Below, in pieces: positions 1 through 9,325 of a stretch of DNA of 20,235 bases. The position numbers were made by a program, and so were the translations under genes. Source of the DNA: Chara braunii (lineage: Eukaryota > Streptophyta > Charophyceae > Charales > Characeae); assembly GCA_003427395.1 (NCBI GenBank), contig BFEA01000005.1:4894890-4915124 (forward strand), written 5' to 3'. Every line of letters starts with the position of its first letter. Position 1 is the first letter of the stretch. The notes under the pieces are model-generated. The model did no database searches, was not told the origin of the DNA, and was given only the letters and a program-made list of their open reading frames with translations.

Positions 1-308
1 TTTTCCTTTCTTTCTTTCTTCCCCCCCCCCCCCTCTGCCGCGCCCGATTGTTACAAAGATGGTTTTCTTTCTTTCCGTCTGCGGGGGCATTGCAGAAAGA
101 TGGCTTCCCTTCATGAGGGCATATGGCACAGGGCCCGATAGAAATGGGACCGCCAGTCGAAGGAGGGTATCCTGGAAAGTTGAGGTCATCACCGACAAGG
201 GGCTGCTGAAAATATTTTTTGGCCGAGGGGCGCGACAGTGTAAACCGGCCGTCGAAGGGGTGTGACGCGAAATAACGTTAAATACAGGGGCGCCAGACAA
301 ATTTTCCC

Positions 309-309
<1 letters not shown>

Positions 310-349
<40 letters not shown>

Positions 350-420
350 GCAATAAATAATAATAGTAATAATTATAGTGACAATAATAATAATAATAGC
401 AATAATAATAATATTCGAAC
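310..420. repeat. (AAT)n microsatellite, imperfect
   Basis: Runs of AAT broken by single changes (AGC, AGT, GAC). It ends directly before dispersed-repeat copy A. A second AAT tract stands in the same position before copy B, so the microsatellite may belong to the element or mark its usual junction. The preceding 1-309 holds a 13-base C run (21-33) and otherwise nothing I can assign. Confidence 0.95.
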
Positions 421-440
421 TTATAATAATAATACTAATA

Positions 441-800
441 ATTCAAGGAAGATGAAATGAAAGATTTCAATCTGCAAGGTCACTTTGAAAGTCAGGAAGC
501 CTGACACAGTCTGACAATCAGGACTGCACCAATATCGCACCAAACACTGAATCCAAGTGTCAATGAGAGCATACTCAATACTTAATCCGAGTGTCAGTGA
601 GAGCCTACTCTCGCCATCACCTTCATAGATCCCGTTCTCCCATTCTACTTGGTGCTCAGTGCCCAGGCTATGACTACACAACTTACTAGCAGCCTATAAA
701 TTGACAATGCATCTAGCCGACGCCTGCTGCAGAACCGGAGTTCCTGATGATGTTCACCCCTTATAGACCATGGCTGAGGCAGGGTACGTTCCCGTACATC
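441..800. repeat. Dispersed repeat, copy A (LTR-like, degenerate)
   Basis: This stretch aligns in the same order with 15623-15975 (copy C) and partly with 2165-2560 (copy B). Shared landmarks with copy C are ACTGCACCAATA (523-534 and 15713-15724), TGTCAATGAGAG (558-569 and 15760-15771), a CTCTCGCCA word, and an AGCCTA...ATTGACAATGCA block (691-711 and 15861-15881). Copy C lies next to a minus-strand primer-binding site, so copy A is probably a solo or truncated LTR of the same family in the same orientation. No primer-binding site is seen beside copy A; the (AAT)n tract is there instead. Exact ends are uncertain. Confidence 0.6.
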
Positions 801-837
801 ATCGACCTCACCCTTTTCTTTCTCTCTTTTCGAGTCT

Positions 838-1075
838 TGTCTACTTGTCTGTCTGTGTCATTTTGTCTGTTTGTTTGTCCGTGTTTGTCTGTTTACCTGT
901 CTTGGTCCGTCTGACTTTCTGTGTCTGTTTATTTGAATGACTGTGTTTGTTTAATTGGCTGACTATGTCTGCTTGGGTGACTGACCGTGCCTGACTGGTT
1001 TTGTCTGTCAGTCTAGTCATTTGTGTCTATCTGTCAGCTTGTCTTGATTGACCATCTGTCTGCACCTATTGGTCT
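838..1075. repeat. TGTC/TGTT-rich low-complexity tract
   Basis: Dense recurrence of TGTCTG, TGTTTG and related words without a fixed period. The open frames across it are a by-product of low complexity. From 1076 to 1290 I see nothing further that I can assign. Confidence 0.75.
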
Positions 1076-1290
1076 TCGTGCGTGCAGGTGTTTGTGTCGT
1101 CTCGTTCGCTCCCCACTGCTCCACACTGCCTGTGTGTGCACATCTGTGCCCGTGTCTGCACGTCGTCCCGTTCACTATACATAAAAGTATACGACTGTTT
1201 TTGGGCTGTTTCGTCAGAGTTTCACCGACTCATCAGTTAGGAGGCCTGTATGTATGTCGAGTCTCGAACTGTAGATCTGCCGTATAGAGA

Positions 1291-1410
1291 TTAAGTCTGT
1301 AGCTGCTACAGTGCCGAAGATCAGGGTCATGGCTGCCACTGTCCGGACAGTCAAGGTCGTAGCTATTGCAGTTCTGAAAGTCGAGGTCATAACTGCTACA
1401 GCGTCGAAGG
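1291..1410. repeat. 30-bp tandem repeat, four degenerate copies
   Basis: Four consecutive 30-base units (1291, 1321, 1351, 1381) share the pattern TCNAGGTCNTAGCTGCTACAG followed by a variable ten-base end. Because 30 is divisible by 3, frames stay open on both strands. The minus reading gives a 10-residue repeat of the form CSSYDLD plus three variable residues. There is no independent sign that it is translated. It lies about 200 bases upstream of a TATA-like box and could be part of a decayed promoter or LTR. Confidence 0.8.
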
Positions 1411-1596
1411 GTCGAGCCTGCAGACCTCCGGAAGGTCCGAAAGTGGCCCTTCAAACATTGCTCACAGCGGTACGTCCACCTTTGCTGAGTAGGCGGTGCC
1501 CAGTCCCAGTCTCACTTAGCCCAGTCAGCAAGTATCGTGTGGGACTGTATATACTCGTAGCCGGCGGAAACGAGGCAGGCCAGCCATGAACAGTAG

Positions 1597-1603
1597 TATA
1601 AAT
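1597..1603 (+). promoter_or_regulatory. Possible TATA box
   Basis: TATAAAT followed about 25 bases later by a CATTCATTCATT stretch, a layout often seen around LTR transcription starts in plants. No downstream gene supports it. The stretch 1604-2045 is GT-rich in part (around 1780) and holds no recognisable gene. Confidence 0.25.
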
Positions 1604-2045
1604 CAAGAGGTTGCACCCAGTCATTCATTCATTGTCGCTTGAGCCTTGCGGAAACACTGCTTGAGCGACTCGTGCGCAACCTGCAGTTGCCCGAAGCAGA
1701 AGTGGGCAAGGCGGTAGTATAGACATAGTCGTAGGTGGTGACTTCAGTCTTTAGCCGCCATAGCTGTAAGTGTAGTGTAATGTGTGTGTGTGCATGCGAG
1801 TATACAGGGTGTTGCGTGTGGAATATCCAGGGTGATCCAAAGTTGTGAGTGTGTAAATAGCGTGTTGAGCATAGAGATGAACCGAGAGTTGTGGACGCGT
1901 GTGCGCCATAGCCATCTGATGTGAACTTGCATTCGAATTGTGTTCTGAGTTGCCATATCTCTGAGCTTTGAGTGGGCGCTAGTTGCGAGTGTGGTGTGCC
2001 ACCTGTCTACATGCCTGTGAAGTAAGAAAGAAAGCGAGTCTAATT

Positions 2046-2155
<110 letters not shown>

Positions 2156-2164
2156 GTAGCGATA

Positions 2165-2560
2165 ATAAATTACAAGGAAACGAACGACAGCTAACATCAG
2201 AACCATGCAGCATCATGCTCATGGGACTAGACAATCGTGACCTCGGGCCAGAAGCAGAATTGCAATACGAGTTTCTCCAAATAAGAACTCAGCAAAAGCT
2301 CATAAGTGACAATATCGGAATAGTCTCACCATCATCAAAGAACCGATGTTGAACTCCTATCTGGCGCTCAGCGCCCAAACTACAAATGGCACATCCTATC
2401 TAGCCTATCTACAATGTCGGGGCAGATCCTATCTAGCCTATCTATAATGTCGTTGGTGATGTCAACAACTTCCTGAAGTACGAGCAGATGTCGGCCAATG
2501 TCGTTCCCCTCAAACACCAGGTATGTCTCTCGTATCACTCACAACCTCGATCCCCGACTC
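2165..2560. repeat. Dispersed repeat, copy B (LTR-like, degenerate)
   Basis: Its right half matches copy C. A GGCGCTC(A/G)GCGCCCA hairpin is followed by GATGTCAACA, then GAAGTACNAG, AGATGTCG and ACCAGGTATGT, in the same order in both (about 2364-2530 and 15820-15955). Its left end (AATTACAAGGAAA) resembles the left ends of copies A and C. A short internal duplication (CCTATCTAGCCTATCTA, near 2394 and 2429) is specific to this copy. Probably a solo or truncated LTR. Confidence 0.55.
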
Positions 2561-2617
2561 ACAGATGCCACTTGCACCAAAAGATCACCATTTGCCTCCT
2601 CTCCTTCCCTCTCTCTC

Positions 2618-2703
2618 ACTCTCACGCACACACACTCACTTTCTCCCTCTCTCCCAGACACACACACATTCACACACACTCATACACGTACACATACACA
2701 CAA
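2618..2703. repeat. (CA)n-rich simple repeat
   Basis: Imperfect CACA tracts broken by CTCTC and TCAT words. The three overlapping open frames here come from the repeat. The stretch 2704-3050 has no recognisable gene; its only notable word is ACTTACCTGTT (2799-2809), a strong splice-donor consensus if read on the minus strand. Confidence 0.9.
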
Positions 2704-3052
2704 CCTCCGTAGTGTATATTTTCCCGTTGTCACAGTAGATTCATTCAATCAAGATCACCCTATTGCTGGAAGTAGGTGAGATCTCCACGAGTTTGAAGAC
2801 TTACCTGTTCTCACACCCCTTCGACGCCGTCGTCGTTGTCCTCGTAGTTGACAGATGGCGGCTCCCTGTTCAGCCAATGCAGCCCAATCCGCCACGATGA
2901 CCAGCATATCGCGACCACAACATGGGGGACAGGGCAAGTGCAAGCTCGCATTTCAACAAGTCGGGGGGGGGATGACGGGCCCAAGCTCACAGCGCCATCA
3001 TCGACAGCAAGGGAGGGCGCACCTACTACCAAGTAAGTCGCCCGCTCCCCTC

Positions 3053-3138
3053 ATCTCCTCCTCCTCCTCCTCCTCTTCTTCTTTATTTTATTTTTTTTCT
3101 TCTTCTTCTTCTTCTTCTTCTTCTTCTTCTTCTTCTTC
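3053..3138. repeat. (CTC)n then (TTC)n tract
   Basis: CTC triplets followed by a T-rich break and about thirteen TTC triplets, an almost pure pyrimidine stretch. The poly-Ser reading across it is an artefact. The C/T-rich stretch to 3520 has open frames but no protein-like composition. Confidence 0.95.
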
Positions 3139-3523
3139 GCGCACTTCCTATTAACGTTGCGCGTTGTCTTCGACCCTGCACATGTCGTTGACCGCGTGCT
3201 TGCAACGTGCGCCTCCCTCTTTCATGCGACCGCCTTTTTTCCTCTGTGCGTTCCACCTCCGCCTGCTAGCATGCGCCTTTCTCTTTCCTTGCGCCCATAC
3301 CCCTCTCTTTAGTGCTTGTGTCTTCTTCCTCTTCACTCGCGAGCGCTCCCTCCCTGCGCCCGCTTCCTCTCATCGCTCGTCTGCTCACTCATCCTCGGCG
3401 CACACATCCCCCGCCCTCAAGGTCGCCTCCTCCTCGACTCCGCTCGAGGCTTTCCCTTGCCTTCGAGGTCGTGAGCTCCTTCTCTCGCGATTGGCTCTAC
3501 CTCGCTCTTCTCCCGAGGCGTGA

Positions 3524-3604
3524 CCCAGTATCGAGCGGAATGAGCTCGATGTCCTCGATCAGTGGCCAACGGACTTGCCCGAAATTCGGGGTAAATTCAT
3601 TACG
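3524..3604 (+). other. Short exon-like open frame ending at a GTAAGT donor
   Basis: The frame is open for 27 codons after a TGA at 3521-3523. It has a balanced, protein-like composition (it includes ERNELDVLDQWPTDLPEIRG). It runs into GGTAAGT at 3604-3610, a strong 5' splice-site consensus. After 3610 the DNA turns A-rich and non-coding. I do not recognise the peptide, and no partner exon was identified, so this may be an isolated exon, a retroelement scrap or chance. Confidence 0.25.
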
Positions 3605-3740
3605 GTAAGTTTTACTGAAGAAATTCGTACACGAAAAAAAAGAAAAAGGAAAAATAACTCAAAATATAGAAAAATAGGAAATCCAAAAAGAAACGAAAAG
3701 AACAAAAATCAAACAGAATCTAACTTCTAACTACCCTATC

Positions 3741-3829
3741 GTGCCAAGTGGCAGGCCCGCTTTACAGAAGTGGGTCTAATCCTAACTAACTCTCCCTACT
3801 TCGAAACCCGAGGTCGCGGGTTCAAGCCC
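3741..3829 (+). other. tRNA-like pol III A-box and B-box pair, possible SINE head
   Basis: GTGCCAAGTGG (3741-3751) matches nine of eleven positions of the tRNA A-box (TRGCNNAGTGG). GGTTCAAGCCC (3819-3829) is a good B-box, and the flanking GCGGG/CCCGA forms four of five T-stem pairs. The start-to-start spacing of 78 bases is longer than in most tRNAs. The presumed acceptor halves (3734-3740 and the bases after the T-arm) do not pair, so a functional tRNA is unlikely. A tRNA-derived SINE or decayed tRNA pseudogene is the best reading. Confidence 0.3.
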
Positions 3830-3959
3830 CGACCGTCTGAACGCGAGCGGAAGTGCATTGTAGTCTCTATCAAAAAGGAACTAGTCTTAGCGACCGATAG
3901 GCCTCGATCCCCGCATCCCTCGCTTGTCAAACAGTACCGAAACCTATTGAGTTAGCTCC

Positions 3960-4990
3960 CACTTCAAATAGAAGGCGAGCAACTCGGTACATATATAGTA
4001 GCGGGGCCCAGTCCGCTAGTGGCCTGGACCCGTTTCTCTAAGTTTGGGTGTGTGCACGCTTGCTGGTCTGCGTGCCTGTCTGAGTGTTTGTCGGCTTGAG
4101 TGTGTGTGTGACCCGCAAGGGTACTTAGCTGATCGGAAGGCCCGAAAGGCCGGTACCTACCCATGATCTTGACATTGAGGGTTGTAGTGGGAAAAACACT
4201 CAAGCGGCGGGAAAAAAGGCCCGCGACACTTGAGAGCACCGGAAAATACTTAAGTAGCAGGTAGGCCGGTACCACACCAAGTAGAGGCAGATGTGTCGGG
4301 TACTCGAGGCCAAGCAGAAGAAGACAAAAGTTAGCATTTTTAGAGGCCCAGTATCGTTAGGTAGGCGGGTACCAGTTCAAATAGCCCGAGTCCAAACCCT
4401 GTGCGGACGATATCAGAGCTTGCAAAAGTGTCTCCCTCTTAAAAGAGACAAGACACCAGTTGCTTTGGTGATCGCGCAGATACGAAGTCCCCACTCAAGA
4501 GGCGACTTCCTTTCTACATACGGGAGGCGAAGCTGGAACCTCGACCCTACTCACGGCATATGAGTAAGGACAGAGGTACCGACTGCCGTTACCTATTATG
4601 GTAGGAAGTGTGTTTATTTTGGCTGCCCCGGCCATGTTATGTTAATTTTTCAGTTCTCTTCAAATTTTACGGCGGCGAGACCTGCGGACTTTCCTATACC
4701 GGCCAGTCTGATGCCCCGTCACTCGTTCTAATTCACTTTTGCCTTAGCATCTGATCCTTTAACGGTTTTAGATTGTGGTCGTCGCATCTCGTGCGACCTT
4801 TCTTGTTTTTCTTTCAACCCTACGACCCTTGCGGTCGAAGACTTTTAATTTTTATTAACCCCTTCCGGTTGCCGTATGCGTCGTATCATTGCGTATTGTC
4901 ACCTAGCAACCTTGGCCTCAATGGTCGAGAAGTTTGCTTCACGGCGCTATGCCAAAAAAAAATTCACTTTTTACTCCAGACCGTCCCGGT
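3960..4990. other. Non-coding stretch with short hairpins
   Basis: No gene recognised. Scattered short inverted repeats include GGCC-CGAAA-GGCC (about 4139-4151), a perfect 6-bp stem GTCGCA/TGCGAC with a 5-base loop (4781-4797), and CGACC/GGTCG shortly after it. The decamer GGCCGGTACC occurs twice (about 4149 and 4265). These resemble the hairpins of the denser array at 6382-9356. Confidence 0.4.
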
Positions 4991-4996
4991 ACGGTA

Positions 4997-5070
4997 ACCG
5001 GTGTCGCTATTATATCGAATGCAAAATCATGATCAAACACCCTTACAAGGGTGTTTGCTCCGACACCGGT
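4997..5070. repeat. Nested inverted repeat
   Basis: The outer arms ACCGGTGTCG (4997-5006) and CGACACCGGT (5061-5070) are perfect 10-bp complements. Inside them, CAAACACCCTT (5034-5044) and AAGGGTGTTTG (5047-5057) form a perfect 11-bp hairpin with a 2-base spacer. The right outer arm overlaps the first unit of the tandem repeat that follows. Confidence 0.85.
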
Positions 5071-5460
5071 ACGTCACCAAATGAGAGAAAAACTGAACTG
5101 ACATCAAAGAGACTACAACACACATACATGAGTTATGGAGCAACTAAGAAGGAACCGCCACAGCAGTAAGTGAGAGAAAAACTGAACGTGCACCGAAGAG
5201 ACTACAACGCATACGTACATGAGCTATGGAACAACTAGGAAGAAACCGGTACATCACCAAATGAGAAAACGATCGAACTTGCATTAAAGAGACTACAACA
5301 TACATACATGTGCTATGGAGCAACTAGGAAAGAACCGTCACATCACCAAGTGAGAGAAAGTGAAAACTTGCACCAAAGAGACTACAACGCATACATACAT
5401 GAACTATGGAGCAACTAGGAAGGAACCGCCACATCCCCAAGTGAGAGACAAGAGTTGCAG
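5065..5460. repeat. Tandem repeat of alternating 89/91-bp units (180-bp dimer)
   Basis: Units begin at ACCG(G/C/T) at 5065, 5154, 5245, 5334 and 5425, giving steps of 89, 91, 89 and 91. Each holds AGTGAGAG-like, AGAGACTACAAC and GCTATGGAGCAACTA blocks. Units 1 and 3 share the ACCGGTAC start and CACCAAATGAG. Units 2 and 4 share the ACCG(C/T)CAC start and an ACTACAACGCATAC block. The real unit of amplification is therefore a two-part repeat of about 180 bp, present twice plus a partial start. Confidence 0.9.
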
Positions 5461-5647
5461 GTGAGTGAGACTTGCTCTAACACATGCATAGCACTCATAG
5501 AAGCATCCAGCCTTGAATCGGATCATTACAGGATGGACAAGTGAACAATGAGGGAGACTAGGATCACCAATGTGTCTCCATGAGTGAAAATCAAAGTAAT
5601 GATTTACCCCCAAGTGGGGGGAGAGATAGATTTTGAGGTGAGAGTGA

Positions 5648-5830
5648 GTAAATCTCTCCCTCAAGCCAGGAAAGTCACGGCCTAAAGTGGCGATTTCCCA
5701 GGGAGTGAAGGAAATGGCCATCATGGAGACAATATCAATGGAGAAACTATTTTCTACCTCCCCTGAAGAAGGATCAGAAGATGACGAGGAAGAAAGTGAA
5801 GAGGATGAGGGGATGAAGAGTAAGCAATAA
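5648..5830 (+). CDS. Unrecognised short acidic reading frame (uncertain)
   Basis: Open from just after a TGA (5645-5647) to TAA (5828-5830); the first ATG is at 5714. The first 35 codons have ordinary, basic-to-neutral composition (for example KSRPKVAISQGVKEMAI). The rest is an acidic, serine-containing tail (SPEEGSEDDEEESEEDE). The tail runs toward the (GAA)n tract at 5846, so part of the acidic bias may come from the purine repeat, but the upstream half lies outside it. It could be an exon of a protein with a disordered acidic region, or chance. The opposite strand is also open here because of the same tract and looks less protein-like. Confidence 0.25.
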   Translation, partial: VNLSLKPGKSRPKVAISQGVKEMAIMETISMEKLFSTSPEEGSEDDEEESEEDEGMKSKQ

Positions 5831-5845
5831 AGGAGAAAAGGAAAG

Positions 5846-5859
5846 AAAAAGAAGAAGAA

Positions 5860-5891
<32 letters not shown>

Positions 5892-5945
5892 AGAAAAAGA
5901 AGAAGAAGAGAAAGAAGAGGAAGAAGAGGAAGGAGAAGAAGTTTT
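5846..5945. repeat. (GAA)n purine tract
   Basis: About 100 bases of GAA/GAG/AAA triplets, all purine on the plus strand. It accounts for the long poly-Phe and poly-Leu readings on the minus strand. The proline- and serine-rich frames at 6000-6310 that follow are broken by stops in every register and are not called as a gene. Confidence 0.95.
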
Positions 5946-6730
5946 TCCTCCTTGTTCTCACTCACCTCTCTTTTCTTCTCTTGGTGTTGAAGACCAACCT
6001 TGATGAAGCTCCCTCCTCCTCACTTAGCTATGATTCTCTTATTCCTCAAGCCCTCATCTCCTCCCTTTCTCAGTCTCCCCCTGGCTATGACAAGCTCCCA
6101 CTCCCACGGCTATGGAGTCCTCCCCTCTAGGAGAGCTGAATGGCCTCCTCCAAGCCTCTCTCTCTCTCCCACAGCCTGGGGGCTATGGCGGACCACCCCC
6201 TTGAGCCTCCACTACTCACACTAGCTCCAATGACAGCCCCTACTAGCTCACAACCTCCTCCAAGGCTCCTAACTGACAGTGGTTCCCCTCCCCTCAGTCC
6301 AAGTGAGTAGAGTCCTCCTATGAGCCCACTTGGGCAGCATGAGCATTCCTCATGCAAATGTGAGTGTGGTGGATTGCTCCCTCAGCCTATGTAGGCTGAA
6401 ACCGAAGTATCGACCAACCCATGGGCCTCTTCATGTGCCTCCAGGTGAACCGAGGTACCCCCAAGGCCAAATCCCACCACTAGGTCTCTTCGAGGGCACA
6501 TGAGCCTCATTTTCGCCAAGTACATGCAGTCCGAGTGGCTGGTACCAACTCGGATTGCCTCTTGGCCTCCTCAAGCCTCCTTTTCCTTTTCAAATGCTGC
6601 GCCCTTGAGTCCAAATGCTGAAGGGGCAGCCTTACTTGGAAGAAAACGACCTTTTTGAACCTTTTTCTTACTTTTTGTTTCTCCTACCTCATTTTGGGTA
6701 GGCCGAGATATTTTTTCATGTCTCGGATCG

Positions 6731-6763
6731 ATCTCAGCCTTGGATCTGGCTGAGATCCAAGGC
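6731..6763. repeat. Two overlapping, mutually exclusive perfect stems
   Basis: ATCTCAGCC (6731-6739) pairs perfectly with GGCTGAGAT (6748-6756). GCCTTGGATCT (6737-6747) pairs perfectly with AGATCCAAGGC (6753-6763). The two stems share bases and cannot form at once. Confidence 0.85.
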
Positions 6764-6837
6764 CAACATAATTCCGAGCTACCCCCAAATGGTACTTGCT
6801 TCAATTTTGAGCCCCTATGCTCACTTTTTCAATTTTT

Positions 6838-6872
6838 TGTGCATTTGGCCTTCTTTTTGGGCCAAATGCACA
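6838..6872. repeat. Perfect 13-bp hairpin
   Basis: TGTGCATTTGGCC (6838-6850) and GGCCAAATGCACA (6860-6872) are exact complements around a 9-base T-rich loop. It is the longest uninterrupted stem in the array. Confidence 0.9.
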
Positions 6873-7974
6873 GTTTCAACCTTTTCATTCTTTTGTTTCT
6901 TTCCATTTTGGGCTGCCAACTTATTCCGGAGGTGGCCGTTTGAGATGGTCCCACAAAAAACAGCCATATGCTCTCAACCATGAGATCTGATCTCATATCC
7001 ATGACTCACAAAAAAACGGTCAACTCCTTTTTTGCATTTTTGTCAAATTTTACTCTTTTTAATTCAGATATTGCTGAGATCCTGCCAGTCCCTACTGTGC
7101 ATGTCCCAATAGGCCGGTGTATTATCCTCCACCCTTTTCTCTCATTTTGTCTCATTCTCCCTCATTTTTTCCTCTTTTTTTTTTTTTTTTTTCAATTTCT
7201 GTTGTGACAAGTGTCAAACTGTTGTGTAACCTTTTTTTAGGCCTTAGGACCTCAATCACCAGATTCATGGCCAGCAGTTGGTCGTTGCAACTCGGCTTGC
7301 AATAATGGAGGCCCCATGCTCATGGGGGTTCCTGTTTCCCTTCGTTTTCTCATTTTTGAGCCCCCTTGTGCTTCGATTTTTCCTTGGCAGCTTATTTTCT
7401 GCATAGAGCCCATTGAGGCTCTATTTCCTTATGCCTTGCTAGTCCAAGATATCTCGGACTGCTGGGCAGCCCCTCCTCCACCCTTTTTCTCTCATTTTTG
7501 TCTCCTAATATTCTCTCCTTAGACTCTTTTAGTTTTGTATTCACAATGTTAATATTTTCCGTCGTCAAGATCTTGATCATGACGGTCACTACTTGCTTGC
7601 GCACTCTTCCTCTTTTGCTAGTTGATGGTCTCCTTGGGACTACTCAAGTCTCCTCTATTCTCCCATCACAGTTCCATTTTCTATTCCCGACGGTGGTCTC
7701 GCCGGCGCAGGTCCAAAATTTCGACTATTTTCGTTTGGGCCCATTTAGTCATCGACATCCTTCCTAGTGACGTCCCATTTTTTGGGGGGGAGCTCCCTTG
7801 TCCCCGGAGGCCCCACTCCCTTTATGGGCCTCAAGTGCTGCGAATATTTTAGGCCACGAGATCCACCATCTCGCGGCCCCCACTTACCGTTTTTATTTGC
7901 CCAAGCCGACGATATTATTTTCTAGTGTCCTAGTTGAGCCAAGACCCCTTTTCTTTTGGCCTAGGCATCCCTAT

Positions 7975-7998
7975 GCAGTCCGTTATTTCGCGGACTGC
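7975..7998. repeat. AGTCCG-family hairpin, perfect 8-bp stem
   Basis: GCAGTCCG and CGGACTGC are exact complements around an 8-base loop. A second small stem, TGCCAT-A-ATGGCA (7996-8008), overlaps its right end. Cleanest copy of the recurring family. Confidence 0.88.
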
Positions 7999-8138
7999 CA
8001 TAATGGCATTTCCCCTAGCCTCATGGCCCCACAACATGTCTCAAACCGAGACCAAATGTAACGGTCAACTTTCAAGTACATCCGGGCTCAATATTTACTC
8101 CGAGCCTCCGGTTGCGTCTAAAACATGTGTTTTCTCCT

Positions 8139-8173
8139 CCCCATGCAATCCGTTGTATCTCGGATGCATGGGG
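8139..8173. repeat. AGTCCG-family hairpin, 13-bp stem with one bulge
   Basis: CCCCATGCAATCCG (8139-8152) pairs with CGGATGCATGGGG (8161-8173) over 13 bp with a single bulged A. The loop TTGTATCT resembles the loops of its relatives. Confidence 0.88.
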
Positions 8174-8586
8174 CCTTGATTTTTTTTTATTTTCTCAGGA
8201 AAATCAAGAGAAAATCAAGATCCTTTGCAATCGTTATATCCGATAATGTATCTAGTCACGAATGTATCTCCCCAAGTGACCGTTTTTTACCGTTAAGGTC
8301 TTTTTCTCTTCTTTTTTTTTTTCTCTTTTCTTTTCATTTTTTTTTCCTCTATTTTCGGACAGTAGGGACCCGCCAGTCCTTACTTGTGGCAGTCTCTATT
8401 GATGGTCAACTCACTCACCCCCTCTCACTCCTTTTGTCTTATTCTCTCACCTTTTTCTTTTCTTTTTCTTTCTTTTTCTAGCATGTCAAGTGTCAACTAG
8501 TTGTTAAGGCATTTTCTAGGGCCGTACATTTGGTTTTGACCCTTCCTATGCCCAATGTGCAGACCGTTATTTCTCGAACTGCAATT

Positions 8587-8614
8587 GAGGCTCCCCCATA
8601 TTCATGGGAGCCTC
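8587..8614. repeat. GAGGCTC-type hairpin, 11-bp stem
   Basis: GAGGCTCCC..AT (8587-8599, with two extra C bases) pairs with ATGGGAGCCTC (8604-8614) around the loop ATTC. It follows directly on an AGTCCG-family member. Confidence 0.85.
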
Positions 8615-8959
8615 CTTTTGCCTCCCTTTGTTCCAAACTGTGGCCCGCGTTGCTCGAATTTTCTTCCGAGAGCCTATTTTTCACATGAAGCCTCTCTAGG
8701 CTCCATTTTCCTTAAGGTGGCTAGTCCGAGATATTTCGGATTGCCGCCATGCCTCTTCCCTTGCTTCTCTTTTGTTTTCCTTTTTATTTTGGCTCTCCCG
8801 TTTGCCTCCACTAGTGCTTACACCAGTGGTGCTAATATTCTTGGTCGTCTAGATCTTGATCTTGACGGCACGTCTTGCTTTTGGGCATCCTTTCTTATGA
8901 CACTTCATGACCTTGCCTTGGGACATCACAAGTCGCCACCACCTGTCCCGCGCTAGTCC

Positions 8960-9013
8960 CCGACACTTGTCCCGCTGGTGGTCCCGCCGACACTTGTCCT
9001 GCCGGTGGTCCCA
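8960..9013. repeat. 27-bp tandem repeat, two copies
   Basis: CCGACACTTGTCC(C/T)GC(T/C)GGTGGTCCC occurs at 8960 and 8987, with a decayed partial copy upstream near 8935. GC-rich, unlike the T-rich flanks. Confidence 0.8.
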
Positions 9014-9325
9014 TCGGTACGTGGCCCCAAAATGCCATTATTTTTACTTAGTCCCCTATGGTCTCCGACACTTTTCCTTGCAGTGTCGCGTTTTCTCGTG
9101 GTCCTTTCCGCCCCATTTCTAGTCTCTTCCTATGTCTCGTGCGCCGAACTTTTCGGCCGCGGCCCTTTACTTGGCGCATTGCCCTTTGACTCTTACTGTG
9201 CCGCATCCCGGTGGCCTCCTTGGCCCGGGCTACACTCTCACGTGTCGGTGCCTTACTTATTATTTTCTCGACCTCCCTTGACTCCTTTCTCCCTGTGGTA
9301 CGCAACCCGGGGCATTAGTTTTCCC

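Noticed and set aside
3741-3840. Functional tRNA gene
   Set aside because: The acceptor-stem halves do not pair and the box spacing is too long without a recognisable intron.
5404-5961. 185-residue minus-strand frame starting with a poly-Phe stretch
   Set aside because: The start is the reverse of the (GAA)n tract and the rest crosses the tandem-repeat end; it has no domain-like composition.
6000-6310. Pro/Ser/Gly-rich protein-like frames after the GAA tract
   Set aside because: Every frame is broken by stops within about 35 codons, and the composition follows from C/T-rich DNA.
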